Below, one piece after another: positions 17,400-26,435 of a stretch of DNA of 47,451 bases. How positions within the stretch are numbered: the first letter of the stretch is position 1; the number at the start of each line of letters is the position of its first letter. Origin of the DNA: Clostridia bacterium (GTDB lineage: Bacteria > Bacillota > Clostridia > Christensenellales > Aristaeellaceae); NCBI GenBank assembly GCA_017469025.1, contig JAFUHD010000016.1, positions 1 through 47,451 of the forward strand, in the 5' to 3' direction. The position numbers and the translations under genes are program-made. Under the pieces are notes generated by a model. It did not search any database. It was not told the origin of the DNA and worked only from the letters and a program-made list of their open reading frames with translations.

Positions 17400-18149
17400 C
17401 TACCTTTCCAGGAATGCCACCAGCAGGTTTCCGGCTGTTTCATTCGCCTTGCCGGTAAACCCATGCCCTGCGCCATTAATCTCGTAATAATCACAGGAAT
17501 GATAGATTTCTTTTGCCCGCCGGGAATATTGAACATCCACAATGTTGTCTTTGTCTCCATGAACCAGCAGTACCGGGCCTTCATATCCGGATATTGCCTC
17601 ATACGGGTCCATCTGAATGACAGAACGGGCATATGCTCCACCAAGTTTCATGGGGAGCCTGCCCAGAATGTCCGGAATATGTTCAGGATCAAAATGATAA
17701 GTCTGCATTTGTCCACGCCGGGCATCATCCGGTATGCACAGTGCCGGATAGAACAGAACAAGTCTGCGGATTTCACGGATACCCAGATGTTTAGCTGCAA
17801 GCGCTGATACAAAACCTCCCTGGCTGCAGCCCATAAGGTCTACTGATTCAGGCTGCAATTGATGCCGGACCTCATGAATTACGGCAAAAAGATCCTCCCT
17901 CTCTGTCAGAACCGTCATATTCTCTGTTTTCCCGTCACTGCGTGAAATGGGTCCCCCGCCATTAAAATCAAAAGTTACTGCTGTAAATCCTTGCTTTGCC
18001 AGAAGTTCGGCATAGCCTCTGACGGTTTTTTCATTTCCAAGGAAGCCATGGCTGATAATGACGACCCGTCTTCCTTCCGTCTGGTCACCAAAAATGTGTC
18101 CACGAATTACCAGTCCATCCCTCTTACAGGAAAAATCTGTTATGTTCAT
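17400..18149 (-). CDS. Alpha/beta hydrolase (serine esterase/lipase-like)
   Basis: 249-aa soluble hydrolase. The oxyanion-hole segment is ISHGFLGNE (His34-Gly35). The nucleophile elbow is GCSQGG with Ser109, the acid is probably Asp199 or Asp201 in HGDKDN, and the catalytic His229 is in GAGHGF. The layout matches small bacterial acyl esterases such as the cinnamoyl/feruloyl esterase-like group. Its leader holds a degenerate copy of the 86-nt repeat ending in an AAGGGGAC SD. It is the first gene of a pair with the tocopherol cyclase-like gene. Confidence 0.85.
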   Translation of the reverse strand: MNITDFSCKRDGLVIRGHIFGDQTEGRRVVIISHGFLGNEKTVRGYAELLAKQGFTAVTFDFNGGGPISRSDGKTENMTVLTEREDLFAVIHEVRHQLQPESVDLMGCSQGGFVSALAAKHLGIREIRRLVLFYPALCIPDDARRGQMQTYHFDPEHIPDILGRLPMKLGGAYARSVIQMDPYEAISGYEGPVLLVHGDKDNIVDVQYSRRAKEIYHSCDYYEINGAGHGFTGKANETAGNLLVAFLER

Positions 18150-18157
18150 TTTGTCCC

Positions 18158-18240
18158 CTTATGCCCCTTTCGGCACCCATATCCATGGCAAATGTCCTTT
18201 TTAACAAACCGGCACGGATCACCGATCCTTTGCCCTGATT
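18158..18240 (-). repeat. Degenerate copy of the 86-nt repeat in the hydrolase leader
   Basis: On minus it shares the order: hairpin (here GGATC-GGT-GATCC), CCGGTTTGT, a purine-rich loop, CATTTGCCAT, GATATGG, GTGCCGAAAG, then an SD just before the ATG. Same orientation as the gene. Confidence 0.65.
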
Positions 18241-18298
18241 CATCCGTTTTTCTTTTATCATAATCACCTACTTATGTCAACACAGTCGATTTCCGGTT

Positions 18299-18327
18299 CA
18301 AAAAACAGACCGGTTTCCCGGTCCGTT
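18299..18327 (-). terminator. Intrinsic terminator after the DUF3592-like gene
   Basis: A 10-bp stem AACGGACCGG/CCGGTCTGTT (one wobble) on minus followed by six T. Confidence 0.8.
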
Positions 18328-18382
18328 TTCAATGGATGAGTACCATAACCTCAACGGCTTTATGCCTGTAATCCATGCGCTT

Positions 18383-19414
18383 CTACTTGTTTACCAGATT
18401 CTTTAATGTACCAAATACAGTTCCGTAGTATCCTCCATGCTGGTCACTTGCTCCGCTGCGGGCAAACGCCAGCAATGTGACAAAAAGAAGACTCAAATCC
18501 GTTTCTGTGGTCATAATCCGGTAGAATCCTCGTACCGGTACCAGATTTGAAGGCTTCACTCCCGTACATTCAGCTTCCTCATGCACATTCTGGCTGCTTC
18601 CCACTGCCGTCGCAATTTCTGTATCATTGTGCAGAATTCTGTATTCAATTCGTGCGGCACCTGTAAAGCTGGATTGAATGGAAATCCCGTTCTCCTTCAG
18701 GTATTTCCAGATATCCCTGCCATCGAATGTGAACGTATAATGATTGTCCAGCAGCAGCGTATCCCACTCTGAGATTTCCTCATGTCCAATCAGGTGCGGT
18801 ACTGTCGATCCATGTTCATGATCAATGAAATCAAAACCAAATGGCGCTGTCAGCGTGAATTTAGTCATTTTTGCTTCATAAAGCACTTTTCGGCCGGCAT
18901 CTTCAATCCGGTGTCCGGCTTTCGCCGTCCCCAGATCCGTCAGGAAATACAGTTCCCGCTCAGGCCCCGGAGCAGATTGCGGATAAGACATGTCATGCGC
19001 TGCCTGCTTTTGCTGCACATCCGCAAGCGACTTTCTTTTTCTGATTTCCGAACCAATAATCAAAAGCAGAACTGCCGTTCCCGCAACAATACAATAGATT
19101 CCGAGGAAAACACCGGAATGTACAACTGTGGGATTATCCGGATCATAAAAAACACTTATGTTTTTCCCCACCCGGTAAGAAGGACTCTGTGTATCGAGTA
19201 CACCCGTATATTTCACACCGTCCACCGTAAATTCCACAGTTGCACGATAGGTCATTTCAGAATCAGCTGTCCACGTTTCATCCAGTGAAACGATAGTAGC
19301 CTGCGTTTTAATGAATCCTTTTGAGTGGAAAAAAGTCAGATATATACCGCCCGCCAGTGCAACAAGTGCCATAAAGAATGCAAAGTATTTGACGCCAATT
19401 CCTTTAAAAGACAT
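18383..19414 (-). CDS. DUF3592-like membrane protein
   Basis: 343-aa membrane protein of unknown function. A first membrane helix lies at about 9-29. An extracytoplasmic beta-rich domain follows at about 35-100, with the DUF3592 pattern (ATVEFTVDGVKYTG, then VFYDPDNPTVVHSG). A second helix (about 103-122) leads to a 200-residue C-terminal region ending in a small hydrophobic stretch and GGYYGTVFG. The second half resembles a scramblase/LURP-like beta fold only loosely. The leader carries a degenerate 86-nt repeat and an AAAGGAGAG SD. Monocistronic, with its own terminator. Confidence 0.75.
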   Translation of the reverse strand: MSFKGIGVKYFAFFMALVALAGGIYLTFFHSKGFIKTQATIVSLDETWTADSEMTYRATVEFTVDGVKYTGVLDTQSPSYRVGKNISVFYDPDNPTVVHSGVFLGIYCIVAGTAVLLLIIGSEIRKRKSLADVQQKQAAHDMSYPQSAPGPERELYFLTDLGTAKAGHRIEDAGRKVLYEAKMTKFTLTAPFGFDFIDHEHGSTVPHLIGHEEISEWDTLLLDNHYTFTFDGRDIWKYLKENGISIQSSFTGAARIEYRILHNDTEIATAVGSSQNVHEEAECTGVKPSNLVPVRGFYRIMTTETDLSLLFVTLLAFARSGASDQHGGYYGTVFGTLKNLVNK

Positions 19415-19433
19415 TTCTCTCTCCTTTTGTCTT

Positions 19434-19508
19434 CTTTAATATGTAACCTGTGTTTTCGGCACATATCATTTTTTTGACAAACCGGTGCAACATACTGAGC
19501 TTCACCTT
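19434..19508 (-). repeat. Degenerate copy of the 86-nt repeat in the DUF3592 gene leader
   Basis: On minus it runs from AAAGGTGAAG through GCACCGGTTTGTCAAA and TGTGCCGAAAACACA to TTAAAGAAG, preserving the order and the GTG-loop-CAC hairpin around CCGAAA. About 70 nt, sense to the gene. Confidence 0.65.
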
Positions 19509-19638
19509 TACAAACAAGTGACACATGGACAATATTCTCTCTTCTGAACTGTATCCCATTGCATATCATTTGTTCGGATAATCGTCTGGTCCCGCTGATG
19601 TTGTATTGTCGTCAAAACAGACGGTTGTTAAATTTAAA

Positions 19639-19670
19639 CAAAAAAGAGAGCCTGAAATGTACAGGCTCTC
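19639..19670 (-). terminator. Intrinsic terminator of tRNA-Ala
   Basis: GAGAGCCTG/CAGGCTCTC stem with a 7-base loop on minus followed by six T. Confidence 0.9.
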
Positions 19671-19675
19671 AAAAG

Positions 19676-19748
19676 TGGAGCATAGGAGATTCGAACTCCT
19701 GACCCCAACACTGCCAGTGTTGTGCGCTACCAACTGCGCTAATGCCCC
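19676..19748 (-). tRNA. tRNA-Ala (anticodon GGC)
   Basis: A 73-nt cloverleaf. The acceptor GGGGCAT pairs with ATGCTCC and includes the G3-U70 pair that defines alanine tRNAs. The D stem is GCGC/GCGC, the anticodon stem CAACA/TGTTG with loop CTGGCAG (anticodon GGC), and the T arm AGGAG-TTCGAAT-CTCCT. The discriminator is A. CCA is not encoded. It has its own promoter and terminator and stands alone. Confidence 0.98.
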
Positions 19749-19759
19749 GAACGAGCGAG

Positions 19760-19789
19760 ATTATATCTCTATTCCCGCCCATCTGTCAA
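19760..19789 (-). promoter_or_regulatory. tRNA-Ala promoter
   Basis: Perfect TTGACA and TATAAT on minus with an 18-base spacer, about 12 bases before the tRNA. Confidence 0.85.
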
Positions 19790-19845
19790 CAATTTTTTTG
19801 AAATTATTTTTATTTGTATAAGTTCTCCATTAAACAAGTATCGTA

Positions 19846-21147
19846 TTAGTATGAAACATTCGAAGTTGCCGCATAACCGACACTGTTATCGATCAAAACC
19901 AGGCAGACACTATCACCATGGGAAAGCAGTTTTCCTGTCTTTCCTGCACTGTACGTCGTTTTAAGCTGTGTCATTGCTGAATCATTATAGATATTGACAG
20001 AACCAGTGCTGGAAACAAGACGGATTTCACGTACATTTGATGTCGCAGCAGGCTGTGTCTGAACAACCGGAGCCGGTGTTGCCGTAATAACCGGCTGCTG
20101 GTAGACAGGCGCCGGTGTTGCCGTAACAGCAACCTGCTGAAAATATGGAACCGGTGTTGCTGTAATCACAGGCTGCTGATAGGTTGTAATATTCGAGTAA
20201 TTCACGGCCGGTGCTACTGTTGTAGCCGGGAGATAAGTCCCGTTGAAGCTCAGATAGCGGGTCATCATGTACCCGTGCTTGGTTCCGACATAAACCTCAC
20301 TCCAGGTACTCCCCTTGTATACAACGCGAACCTTTGTACCATTTCTGTACTGTCCGAGAGAACGGCTGCTCTGCGAGGCAGATGCCCTCAAATTCAGAAT
20401 CTGCGTACTCTTCGGGTTGTTTACATACGCTGTTGTATAGGAAGTGGAAGGCGTGCTGCTCTTACCGGAGGAGGCGCCCGTACCAGACAAATAGCTCGTT
20501 GACATGAAGCCTGTCAGGCCGCCGCCTGAAATCCAGTACCAGTCCTTGCCTTTCAACAGCACACTGACTGTCGTGCCGGAGCTCAGGGAGCCAATGGAAC
20601 CATAGCTGAATGAAGGGCCGGAACGAACATTGACCTTCCCGCCGTTGCGCGTCACAACAACCGCTGTTTCCGAGCTGCGGCTGATCAGTGAATCATGCAT
20701 ATATCCCTTATATGTACTGCCATACACCATAACAGAAACATAGTTCCACTCATACGAATCGTCCAGTATGGTAACACTGCTGCCCGATGTCACCTGGGTA
20801 ATGACCTGATAGTTGAGCGACGGACCGCTTCTCAGGTTGACATACCCGCCCTGTGCATAGCGGACAATGCCATAATTCCGGTTATTCGCAAAAGTCAGAT
20901 AGGTACCATACATAAAACCGGTGCGGCCATCCGGCGTAGCGACAGGATACCAGCTGTTTGTCGGCTGGCCGAGAATGCGAATCCATGTGCCGCCCGTATA
21001 TTGCCCGAGGCTTGCACTGGATGACGTTGCATACTGTCTCAGATTCAGTCTGCCATTTGTTACAATGGCATACGATTCCGCCATGACAAGACACGGCACA
21101 ACCAGAAGAAGTATCAGGGCAATCCAGAGAACAAGTTTCTTTTTCAT
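19846..21147 (-). CDS. Secreted multi-SH3 (SH3b) domain protein
   Basis: 433-aa exported protein, probably binding the cell wall. The signal peptide is MKKKLVLWIALILLLVVPCL with a likely cut after VMA. Four bacterial SH3 repeats follow, each with the LNLR or VNVRSGPS core: about 33-90, 95-155, 165-222 and 245-300. A linker of about 45 residues contains repeated QQPVITATP-type units, and a small beta-rich C-terminal domain begins near residue 375. No catalytic domain is seen, so it is an adaptor or wall-binding protein. The start at MKKK is chosen for the signal peptide; the SD (GGTGAA) is weak. A start six codons upstream is possible. Confidence 0.85.
   Translation of the reverse strand: MKKKLVLWIALILLLVVPCLVMAESYAIVTNGRLNLRQYATSSSASLGQYTGGTWIRILGQPTNSWYPVATPDGRTGFMYGTYLTFANNRNYGIVRYAQGGYVNLRSGPSLNYQVITQVTSGSSVTILDDSYEWNYVSVMVYGSTYKGYMHDSLISRSSETAVVVTRNGGKVNVRSGPSFSYGSIGSLSSGTTVSVLLKGKDWYWISGGGLTGFMSTSYLSGTGASSGKSSTPSTSYTTAYVNNPKSTQILNLRASASQSSRSLGQYRNGTKVRVVYKGSTWSEVYVGTKHGYMMTRYLSFNGTYLPATTVAPAVNYSNITTYQQPVITATPVPYFQQVAVTATPAPVYQQPVITATPAPVVQTQPAATSNVREIRLVSSTGSVNIYNDSAMTQLKTTYSAGKTGKLLSHGDSVCLVLIDNSVGYAATSNVSY
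20050..20190 (-). repeat. Short tandem coding repeat in the SH3 protein linker
   Basis: Three imperfect units of about 17 codons encoding QQPVITATPxP or QQVAVTATPAP. This is a Pro/Thr-rich wall-spanning spacer and a likely site of length variation. Confidence 0.7.
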
Positions 21148-21308
21148 CAGCAATTCACCAGCCATATGTTATAATCTGTACATACAAAACGAAAATCTGT
21201 CGGGTTTTTATCCCCTTGCATTTCCGTTCTTCCCGGACAGTATATCATAATTGCAGTTTTTACACCAGACAAAAGCGCCAAACGGGCGCATCGATATGGA
21301 CGAATAAT

Positions 21309-22274
21309 ATGCGCATACTTGAACACACTATTACCCCGCAGGAAGCCGGGCAGGCGCTCAGGATACTGGTTCCAAAGCTTTTTCATCTCAGCAGCCATGC
21401 CTTCCGGCGTCTGAAAGTGCATGGCAATATCCGGGTCAATGGAGAACCCCGGCATGTTTCCTACTGCCCTGAGGCGGGAGACCTGCTGGCCATACATCTT
21501 CAAAGTGAAACGGTCCGTATGAATGAAACCCGGATTTCAGCACCTGACACCCTCAATGAACAGAACTGCGGTCAGCGTCTTATTGTATATATGGATGACG
21601 ATCTGCTGATCGCCGACAAGCCGGCGCCTATGGCTACTCTGCCCGGCCGTTTTACCGGTGGGGACACACTTCGGAAACGACTGGAAGATGTGCTCGGCCT
21701 GAATACCGATGCCCCTTATCATCCGGTCAACCGGCTGGACAAGGGCACCAGCGGTCTGCTGTGCATTGCACGGCATGACCATGCCCAGCATCTTTTGACA
21801 CAGTCACTGCATTCCGGGGCATTTGTCCGGGAATATCTGGCCGTTACGGATGGAATTCCTGATAAGCAGACTGGCATTATCCGCGCTCCCATAGCCCGCG
21901 CAGGCAGCGGCGCACGGCGGATCATCCGCGAGGACGGCAAGCCTGCCGTTACAAGGTACACCGTACTGTATGCCGAACAGGAAACCGGGCGGGCGCTTGT
22001 CCGTCTGAAGCTTGAAACCGGCCGTACTCATCAGATCCGTGTCCATCTGGCCAGCATCGGCTGTCCTGTTGCCGGCGATTACCTTTACGGCCGGGAACAT
22101 CCGGGACTCAAAGACCGCTTTGCCCTGCACTCAGCTTATCTCAGATGCACTCAGCCGATTACCGGACAGAAAATCGAGTGTACCTCTCCTCTGCCGGAAT
22201 CTCTGCGTATTCTGTTTGCATGTCCGGAATATATCCCGGACATCCAGATGCAATTCCCGGAGACTGCAGATTAA
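21309..22274 (+). CDS. RluA-family 23S rRNA/tRNA pseudouridine synthase
   Basis: Isomerises uridine to pseudouridine in RNA. An N-terminal S4-like RNA-binding region spans about 10-70 (FRRLKVHGNIRVNGE). The catalytic domain follows, with HPVNRLDKGTSGLL carrying the catalytic Asp144 and GRTHQIRVHLASIGCPVAGD near the C-terminus. The start is MRILEHTITP; the SD is weak (GGAC). A much longer in-frame extension upstream does not look like protein. It is RluD/YlyB-like, but the exact target position cannot be set from sequence. It diverges from the SH3 gene and ends in a shared terminator. Confidence 0.92.
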   Translation: MRILEHTITPQEAGQALRILVPKLFHLSSHAFRRLKVHGNIRVNGEPRHVSYCPEAGDLLAIHLQSETVRMNETRISAPDTLNEQNCGQRLIVYMDDDLLIADKPAPMATLPGRFTGGDTLRKRLEDVLGLNTDAPYHPVNRLDKGTSGLLCIARHDHAQHLLTQSLHSGAFVREYLAVTDGIPDKQTGIIRAPIARAGSGARRIIREDGKPAVTRYTVLYAEQETGRALVRLKLETGRTHQIRVHLASIGCPVAGDYLYGREHPGLKDRFALHSAYLRCTQPITGQKIECTSPLPESLRILFACPEYIPDIQMQFPETAD

Positions 22275-22312
22275 AAACCTTCTGGAAATCCCGCATTTCC
22301 AGAAGGTTTTCT
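22274..22312. terminator. Bidirectional terminator
   Basis: A 16-bp perfect stem (AAAACCTTCTGGAAAT and complement) with a 5-base loop between convergent genes; A run before and T run after. Confidence 0.88.
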
Positions 22313-22314
22313 GT

Positions 22315-23712
22315 TTATTCTGTTTTTGCCAGTGAACGTCCCATCATGACGCCCATTGCAGACGCCATCATGAGACCGCGTGTCCACCCGGAGGAATCCC
22401 CCAGACAGTGGAGTCCTGATATACTGGTATTCAGTGCTGCATCCATCTTCACCCGGTTCGAATAAAACTTGAGTTCCGGGGCATACAGCAGTGTTTCCGG
22501 GGCTGCAAAGCCCGGGACGACAATATCCATCGCCTGGATAAAATTGATAATGTTTATCATCGCGCGATACGGCATCGCAGCCGTAATGTCACCGGCCACC
22601 GCATCCGGCAGTGTCGGACGAACATTTGACTGGGCCAGTTCACGTTCCCATGTCCGCTTTCCGTCCAGGATGTCTCCAAAACGCTGCACCAGAATATGGC
22701 CATTGGCCAGCATATTGGTCATCTCTCCGACCTTCTGGGCATAGGCAATCGGCTGATTAAAAGGCACCGAAAAGTTGTGAGAGCAGAGAATAGAGACGTT
22801 CGTATTCTCACTCTTTCTGTCCTTGTAGGAATGCCCATTGACAACAGCCAGATCATTGTCGTAATTCTCCTGGCTTACAAAGCCGCCCGGATTCTGACAG
22901 AAAGTGCGTACCTTATTTTTAAAGGGCTTCGGGTAGCCAATCAGCTTGCTCTCATAGAGAACACGGTTGACCTCTTCCATGACTTCATTGCGGCATTCAA
23001 CCCGGACGCCGATGTCAACCGTCCCCGGCTGGTGTGCGATATTGTGTTCCGCACAGAGGCATTCGAGCCAGTCGGCACCACGACGGCCGGTTGCAACAAC
23101 CGTATGGGCTGCACGGATCTCACGGGTTTCTCCGCCGCGGCGCAGAAGAACGCCAAGGCAGGTTTCTCCTTCAATGATCAGATTCTCGCACGCCCAGCCG
23201 AAAACCAGTTCGACGTCATGCGCCTCCAGATAATGCTGGATGGCTGTATAGAGTGACTGCGCCCGCTCAGTGCCAAGATGGCGGATGGGACAGTCAACGA
23301 GTTTAAGACCTGCCTGAATGGCACGTTTGCGAATATCGCGCACATCCCGTTCATTCCCGATTCCCTCTACGTGTGTATCGGCACCGAATTCCAGATAGAT
23401 GGTATCCGTATAATCAATCAGAGACTGCGCCGCTGCAGAACCAATCAGATTCGGGAAATCACCGCCCACCTCACATGAGAGAGACAGCTTGCCGTCTGAA
23501 AAGGCGCCCGCACCGGAAAATCCGGTTGTGATGTGACAATACGGACGGCAGGAAACGCAGCAGCCGGTCTGCGGCTTGGGGCAGTGCCTCTTTTCAATCG
23601 GCTGACCTTTTTCAACCAGTACAATCTTTTTGTGGCTGCCCCTCCGGATCATCTCAAGCGCGGTAAAAATGCCTGCCGGTCCGGCACCGATAATGATCAC
23701 ATCTGTTTTCAT
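22315..23712 (-). CDS. FAD-dependent oxidoreductase (COG2509 type)
   Basis: 465-aa flavoprotein. The FAD-binding GxGxxG is at the N-terminus (VIIIGAGPAGIFTALEM). A Cys-rich segment follows (CPKPQTGCCVSCRPYC), then GFSGAGAFSDGKL, an internal VVATGRRGADWLE segment and a C-terminal GLHCLGDSSGWTRGLMMASA FAD-closing motif. This is the family of uncharacterised dehydrogenases often near tex or ribosomal genes in Clostridia; its substrate is unknown. GGAGG precedes ATG 23712. It lies 18 bases after tex, so the two are probably co-transcribed. Confidence 0.9.
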   Translation of the reverse strand: MKTDVIIIGAGPAGIFTALEMIRRGSHKKIVLVEKGQPIEKRHCPKPQTGCCVSCRPYCHITTGFSGAGAFSDGKLSLSCEVGGDFPNLIGSAAAQSLIDYTDTIYLEFGADTHVEGIGNERDVRDIRKRAIQAGLKLVDCPIRHLGTERAQSLYTAIQHYLEAHDVELVFGWACENLIIEGETCLGVLLRRGGETREIRAAHTVVATGRRGADWLECLCAEHNIAHQPGTVDIGVRVECRNEVMEEVNRVLYESKLIGYPKPFKNKVRTFCQNPGGFVSQENYDNDLAVVNGHSYKDRKSENTNVSILCSHNFSVPFNQPIAYAQKVGEMTNMLANGHILVQRFGDILDGKRTWERELAQSNVRPTLPDAVAGDITAAMPYRAMINIINFIQAMDIVVPGFAAPETLLYAPELKFYSNRVKMDAALNTSISGLHCLGDSSGWTRGLMMASAMGVMMGRSLAKTE

Positions 23713-23730
23713 CGGGCTGTTTCCTCCGGA

Positions 23731-26040
23731 TCAGTTTTTGAAGGCCGGCGCCCGTCCGCGATTGTTCTGCTGACGGTTCCCGTTCCCCTGCGGACGTTTC
23801 TTTCCGCCATCTTCCAGCATGCTGAGTGCAATCCTGTGCCGCTTGACATCGACAGACAGAACCCATACATCCACAATATCGCCAACCTTGACAACTTCGC
23901 TCGGATGAGTGATGAAGCGGTTCGCCATCTGTGAAAGATGTACAAGACCATCCTGGTGAACACCAATATCGACAAATGCACCAAAGTCTGTCACATTGCG
24001 GATGGTTCCCTTAAGCTTCATACCTGCCTTAAGATCTTCCAGATTCAGTACATCTGTCCGGAGCATCGGGGCAGGGAGCGAATCACGCGGATCGCGGCCG
24101 GGACGCTCAAGTTCCTTTGCAATATCCCGGAGTGTCGGAACGCCAACACCCAGTTCCTTTGCAAGTTTGTCAATTCCGGTCTGCTCGACTCTGGTGTAGA
24201 ATCCTTCGATACCGCTGCCAATTTCTTCATTATTAATATGCATCCGCTCAAGAAGCGTTCTGGCCACCGGATAGCTCTCCGGGTGCACTGCAGTAGCATC
24301 CAGTGGTTCACGGCCGTTTACACGCAGAAAACCTGCACACTGTTCAAATGCCTTCGGACCAAGCTTGGCCACTTTCTTGAGATCCGTTCTGGTATTAAAC
24401 CCATTCTCATCACGGTAGGTAATGATATTCTGGGCAATCGTTTCATTGATGCCGGCAACATGGCGCAGCAGTTCCACGGACGCCGTTTCAAGGTCAACAC
24501 CGACAGAGGACACACAGTCCTCAACCACGCCGGCAAGTGCCCGTTCCAGTTCTGCCTGCTTCAGATCATGCTGGTACTGTCCTACGCCAATTGCCTTCGG
24601 GTCAATCTTGACCAGCTCTGCCAGCGGATCCTGCATGCGGCGGGCAATGGATATGGCGCCGCGTTCAAGGACAGTGTAGTTGGGAAGTTCCCTTGCAGCA
24701 TTTTCAGACGCAGACCATACGCTGGCGCCGGCTTCATTGACGATGGTATAGGAAACACCCGGCAGTTCCGGCAGCAGGGATGCAATAAACTGTTCGCTTT
24801 CGCGGGATGCCGTCCCGTTTCCAATGGAAACAGCCGTAACATGATGACGGCGGCACATGCTGATGATCATCTGTTTCGCCTGTTCCTTGCGGCGCTCCTG
24901 CCCGGGAATCGTGAAATATGCAATTCCTGTTTCAAGGACACGTCCGCTGGCGTCCACAACAGCCAGCTTGCAGCCATGCTGATATCCGGGATCCACGCCG
25001 AGGGTTATCCGTCCGCGAATGGGCGGCTGCATGAGCAGCTGACGCAGATTGTCAGAGAATACATGAATGGCTCCCTCATTTGCCCGGTCAGTCAGCTCAC
25101 TCATCAGTTCACGGTCAAGCGACGGCTCAATCAGGCGGTCCCATGAATCCTCAGCAGCCAGACGGATCTGGTCTGCCGCCGGGCAGTCATTCTCAATGTA
25201 GTGTCCTTCAATGATCTGTTCGGCACTTGGTGCACTCACCTCGATGCCGACACGAAGAAATCCTTCCTTTTCACCGCGGTTAAGGGCAAGAATACGGTGA
25301 TTGGCAGCTTTCAGTACCGGCTCCGCGTAATCCTCATACTGGGCATAGATGTCTGCAGTCCGCTTGTTGCTCTGAATGCCTTCTCCGCCCTCATCCTCTT
25401 CCTCAGACGGTACCTCGGCGGCCTTCTCCTTTTTCTTTGTAGCTGCAGTTTCCTTCTTTTCTATTTTTTTGCTTGTCAGCTGACCTGTCCTGCGGACAAA
25501 TGCACGCAGTTCAGAACGGACATCCGCATCATCCGCAATAATCTCTGCAATGATATCCCTGGCCATGGAAAGCGCCTGCTCAGCAGACGTTATTTCCTTT
25601 TCAGGATCCACAAAAGCAGCTGCCAGCGCCAGCGGATCATCTCCGGCCTGCTGCCGCATCAGCTGATCCGCAAGGGGCTCAAGCCCCTTCTCCCGTGCAA
25701 TGATGGCACGGGTGCGGCGTTTGGGTCTGTACGGCAGATAAAGGTCTTCCAGAACCGCAAGCGTTGTAGCTGCCTCTATTTTCGCCCGCAGTGTATCATC
25801 CAGTTTGCCCTGTCCCTCAATGGTGCTCAGGATGGTCTGCCTGCGTTTTTCGAGTCCGCGAAGGTATTCAAGACGCTCTCCAAAGTCCCTCAGCTGCTGG
25901 TCATCCATCTCACCCGTCTGTTCTTTCCGGTACCGGGCAATAAACGGGATGGTATCTCCCTCATCAATCAGTTCAATGACGCGGCCGGCTATAGTTGGCG
26001 TAGTATTGAATTCTCTGGCTAATACGATCGATAAATCCAT
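23731..26040 (-). CDS. tex: Tex-family S1 RNA-binding transcription accessory protein
   Basis: Nucleic-acid-binding protein of the Tex/Spt6-like family, linked to transcription and toxin expression. It has an N-terminal helical Tex region (IPFIARYRKEQTGEMDDQQLR), a YqgF-like RNase H domain (LGVDPGYQHGCKLAV), helix-hairpin-helix repeats (AGINETIAQNIITYRDENG) and an S1 domain at about 660-735 (GTIRNVTDFGAFVDIGVHQD). An extra charged segment of about 40 residues near 205-240, Lys-rich then Glu-rich, interrupts the usual N-terminal region. The tail is Asn/Gln/Arg-rich. Length is 769 aa versus about 720 usual. Promoter upstream; SD GGAGG. Confidence 0.95.
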   Translation of the reverse strand: MDLSIVLAREFNTTPTIAGRVIELIDEGDTIPFIARYRKEQTGEMDDQQLRDFGERLEYLRGLEKRRQTILSTIEGQGKLDDTLRAKIEAATTLAVLEDLYLPYRPKRRTRAIIAREKGLEPLADQLMRQQAGDDPLALAAAFVDPEKEITSAEQALSMARDIIAEIIADDADVRSELRAFVRRTGQLTSKKIEKKETAATKKKEKAAEVPSEEEDEGGEGIQSNKRTADIYAQYEDYAEPVLKAANHRILALNRGEKEGFLRVGIEVSAPSAEQIIEGHYIENDCPAADQIRLAAEDSWDRLIEPSLDRELMSELTDRANEGAIHVFSDNLRQLLMQPPIRGRITLGVDPGYQHGCKLAVVDASGRVLETGIAYFTIPGQERRKEQAKQMIISMCRRHHVTAVSIGNGTASRESEQFIASLLPELPGVSYTIVNEAGASVWSASENAARELPNYTVLERGAISIARRMQDPLAELVKIDPKAIGVGQYQHDLKQAELERALAGVVEDCVSSVGVDLETASVELLRHVAGINETIAQNIITYRDENGFNTRTDLKKVAKLGPKAFEQCAGFLRVNGREPLDATAVHPESYPVARTLLERMHINNEEIGSGIEGFYTRVEQTGIDKLAKELGVGVPTLRDIAKELERPGRDPRDSLPAPMLRTDVLNLEDLKAGMKLKGTIRNVTDFGAFVDIGVHQDGLVHLSQMANRFITHPSEVVKVGDIVDVWVLSVDVKRHRIALSMLEDGGKKRPQGNGNRQQNNRGRAPAFKN

Positions 26041-26072
26041 TCTTCATTCCTCCACATTTAATGGCGCCAATC

Positions 26073-26101
26073 ATTATACGAAAGAGTCAGAACAACTTCA
26101 A
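26073..26101 (-). promoter_or_regulatory. tex promoter
   Basis: TTGAAG and TATAAT on minus with a 17-base spacer, about 30 bases before the tex start. Confidence 0.75.
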
Positions 26102-26435
26102 GCAGATTTTATATGATCCTGTCGGCAACATTTCCCGGCTCGTCAGGGCAGCTGGATTCCAGGCAGCAAAACAGACCTTCGGTTTCTCTCTGGCGCATGT
26201 ACAAATACAGCTTCAAAAAACAACTGTTTTGTCCATGATTTAAATTGTTTTTGACATGTACGAATTGTTTATTCGTCTTTAGAATTAAGTTAACTTTTAC
26301 ATGATTCGACTTTTGTTCTGTTTTTCTTTTTCATTTATTTACTATTATTTTTCTGGTGAATTAATACTGGATTTCAGATAACAGACGGCTCCGACATTGG
26401 CATCTGTATTTCTTATTGAGCGGAGATTTGATACT
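26102..26435. other. AT-rich control region of the sugar ABC operon
   Basis: No gene seen. It contains a TTGACA at 26251 without a good -10 at the right distance, an inverted repeat CGAAT-TGTTT-ATTCG at 26261-26275 that could be an operator, and a long T-rich stretch before the first gene. It probably holds the promoter and regulator site of the plus-strand operon. Confidence 0.4.

Noticed and set aside
21216..21308. Upstream extension of the pseudouridine synthase
   Set aside because: Non-protein-like sequence overlapping the divergent SH3-gene leader; family proteins start near MRILEHTI.
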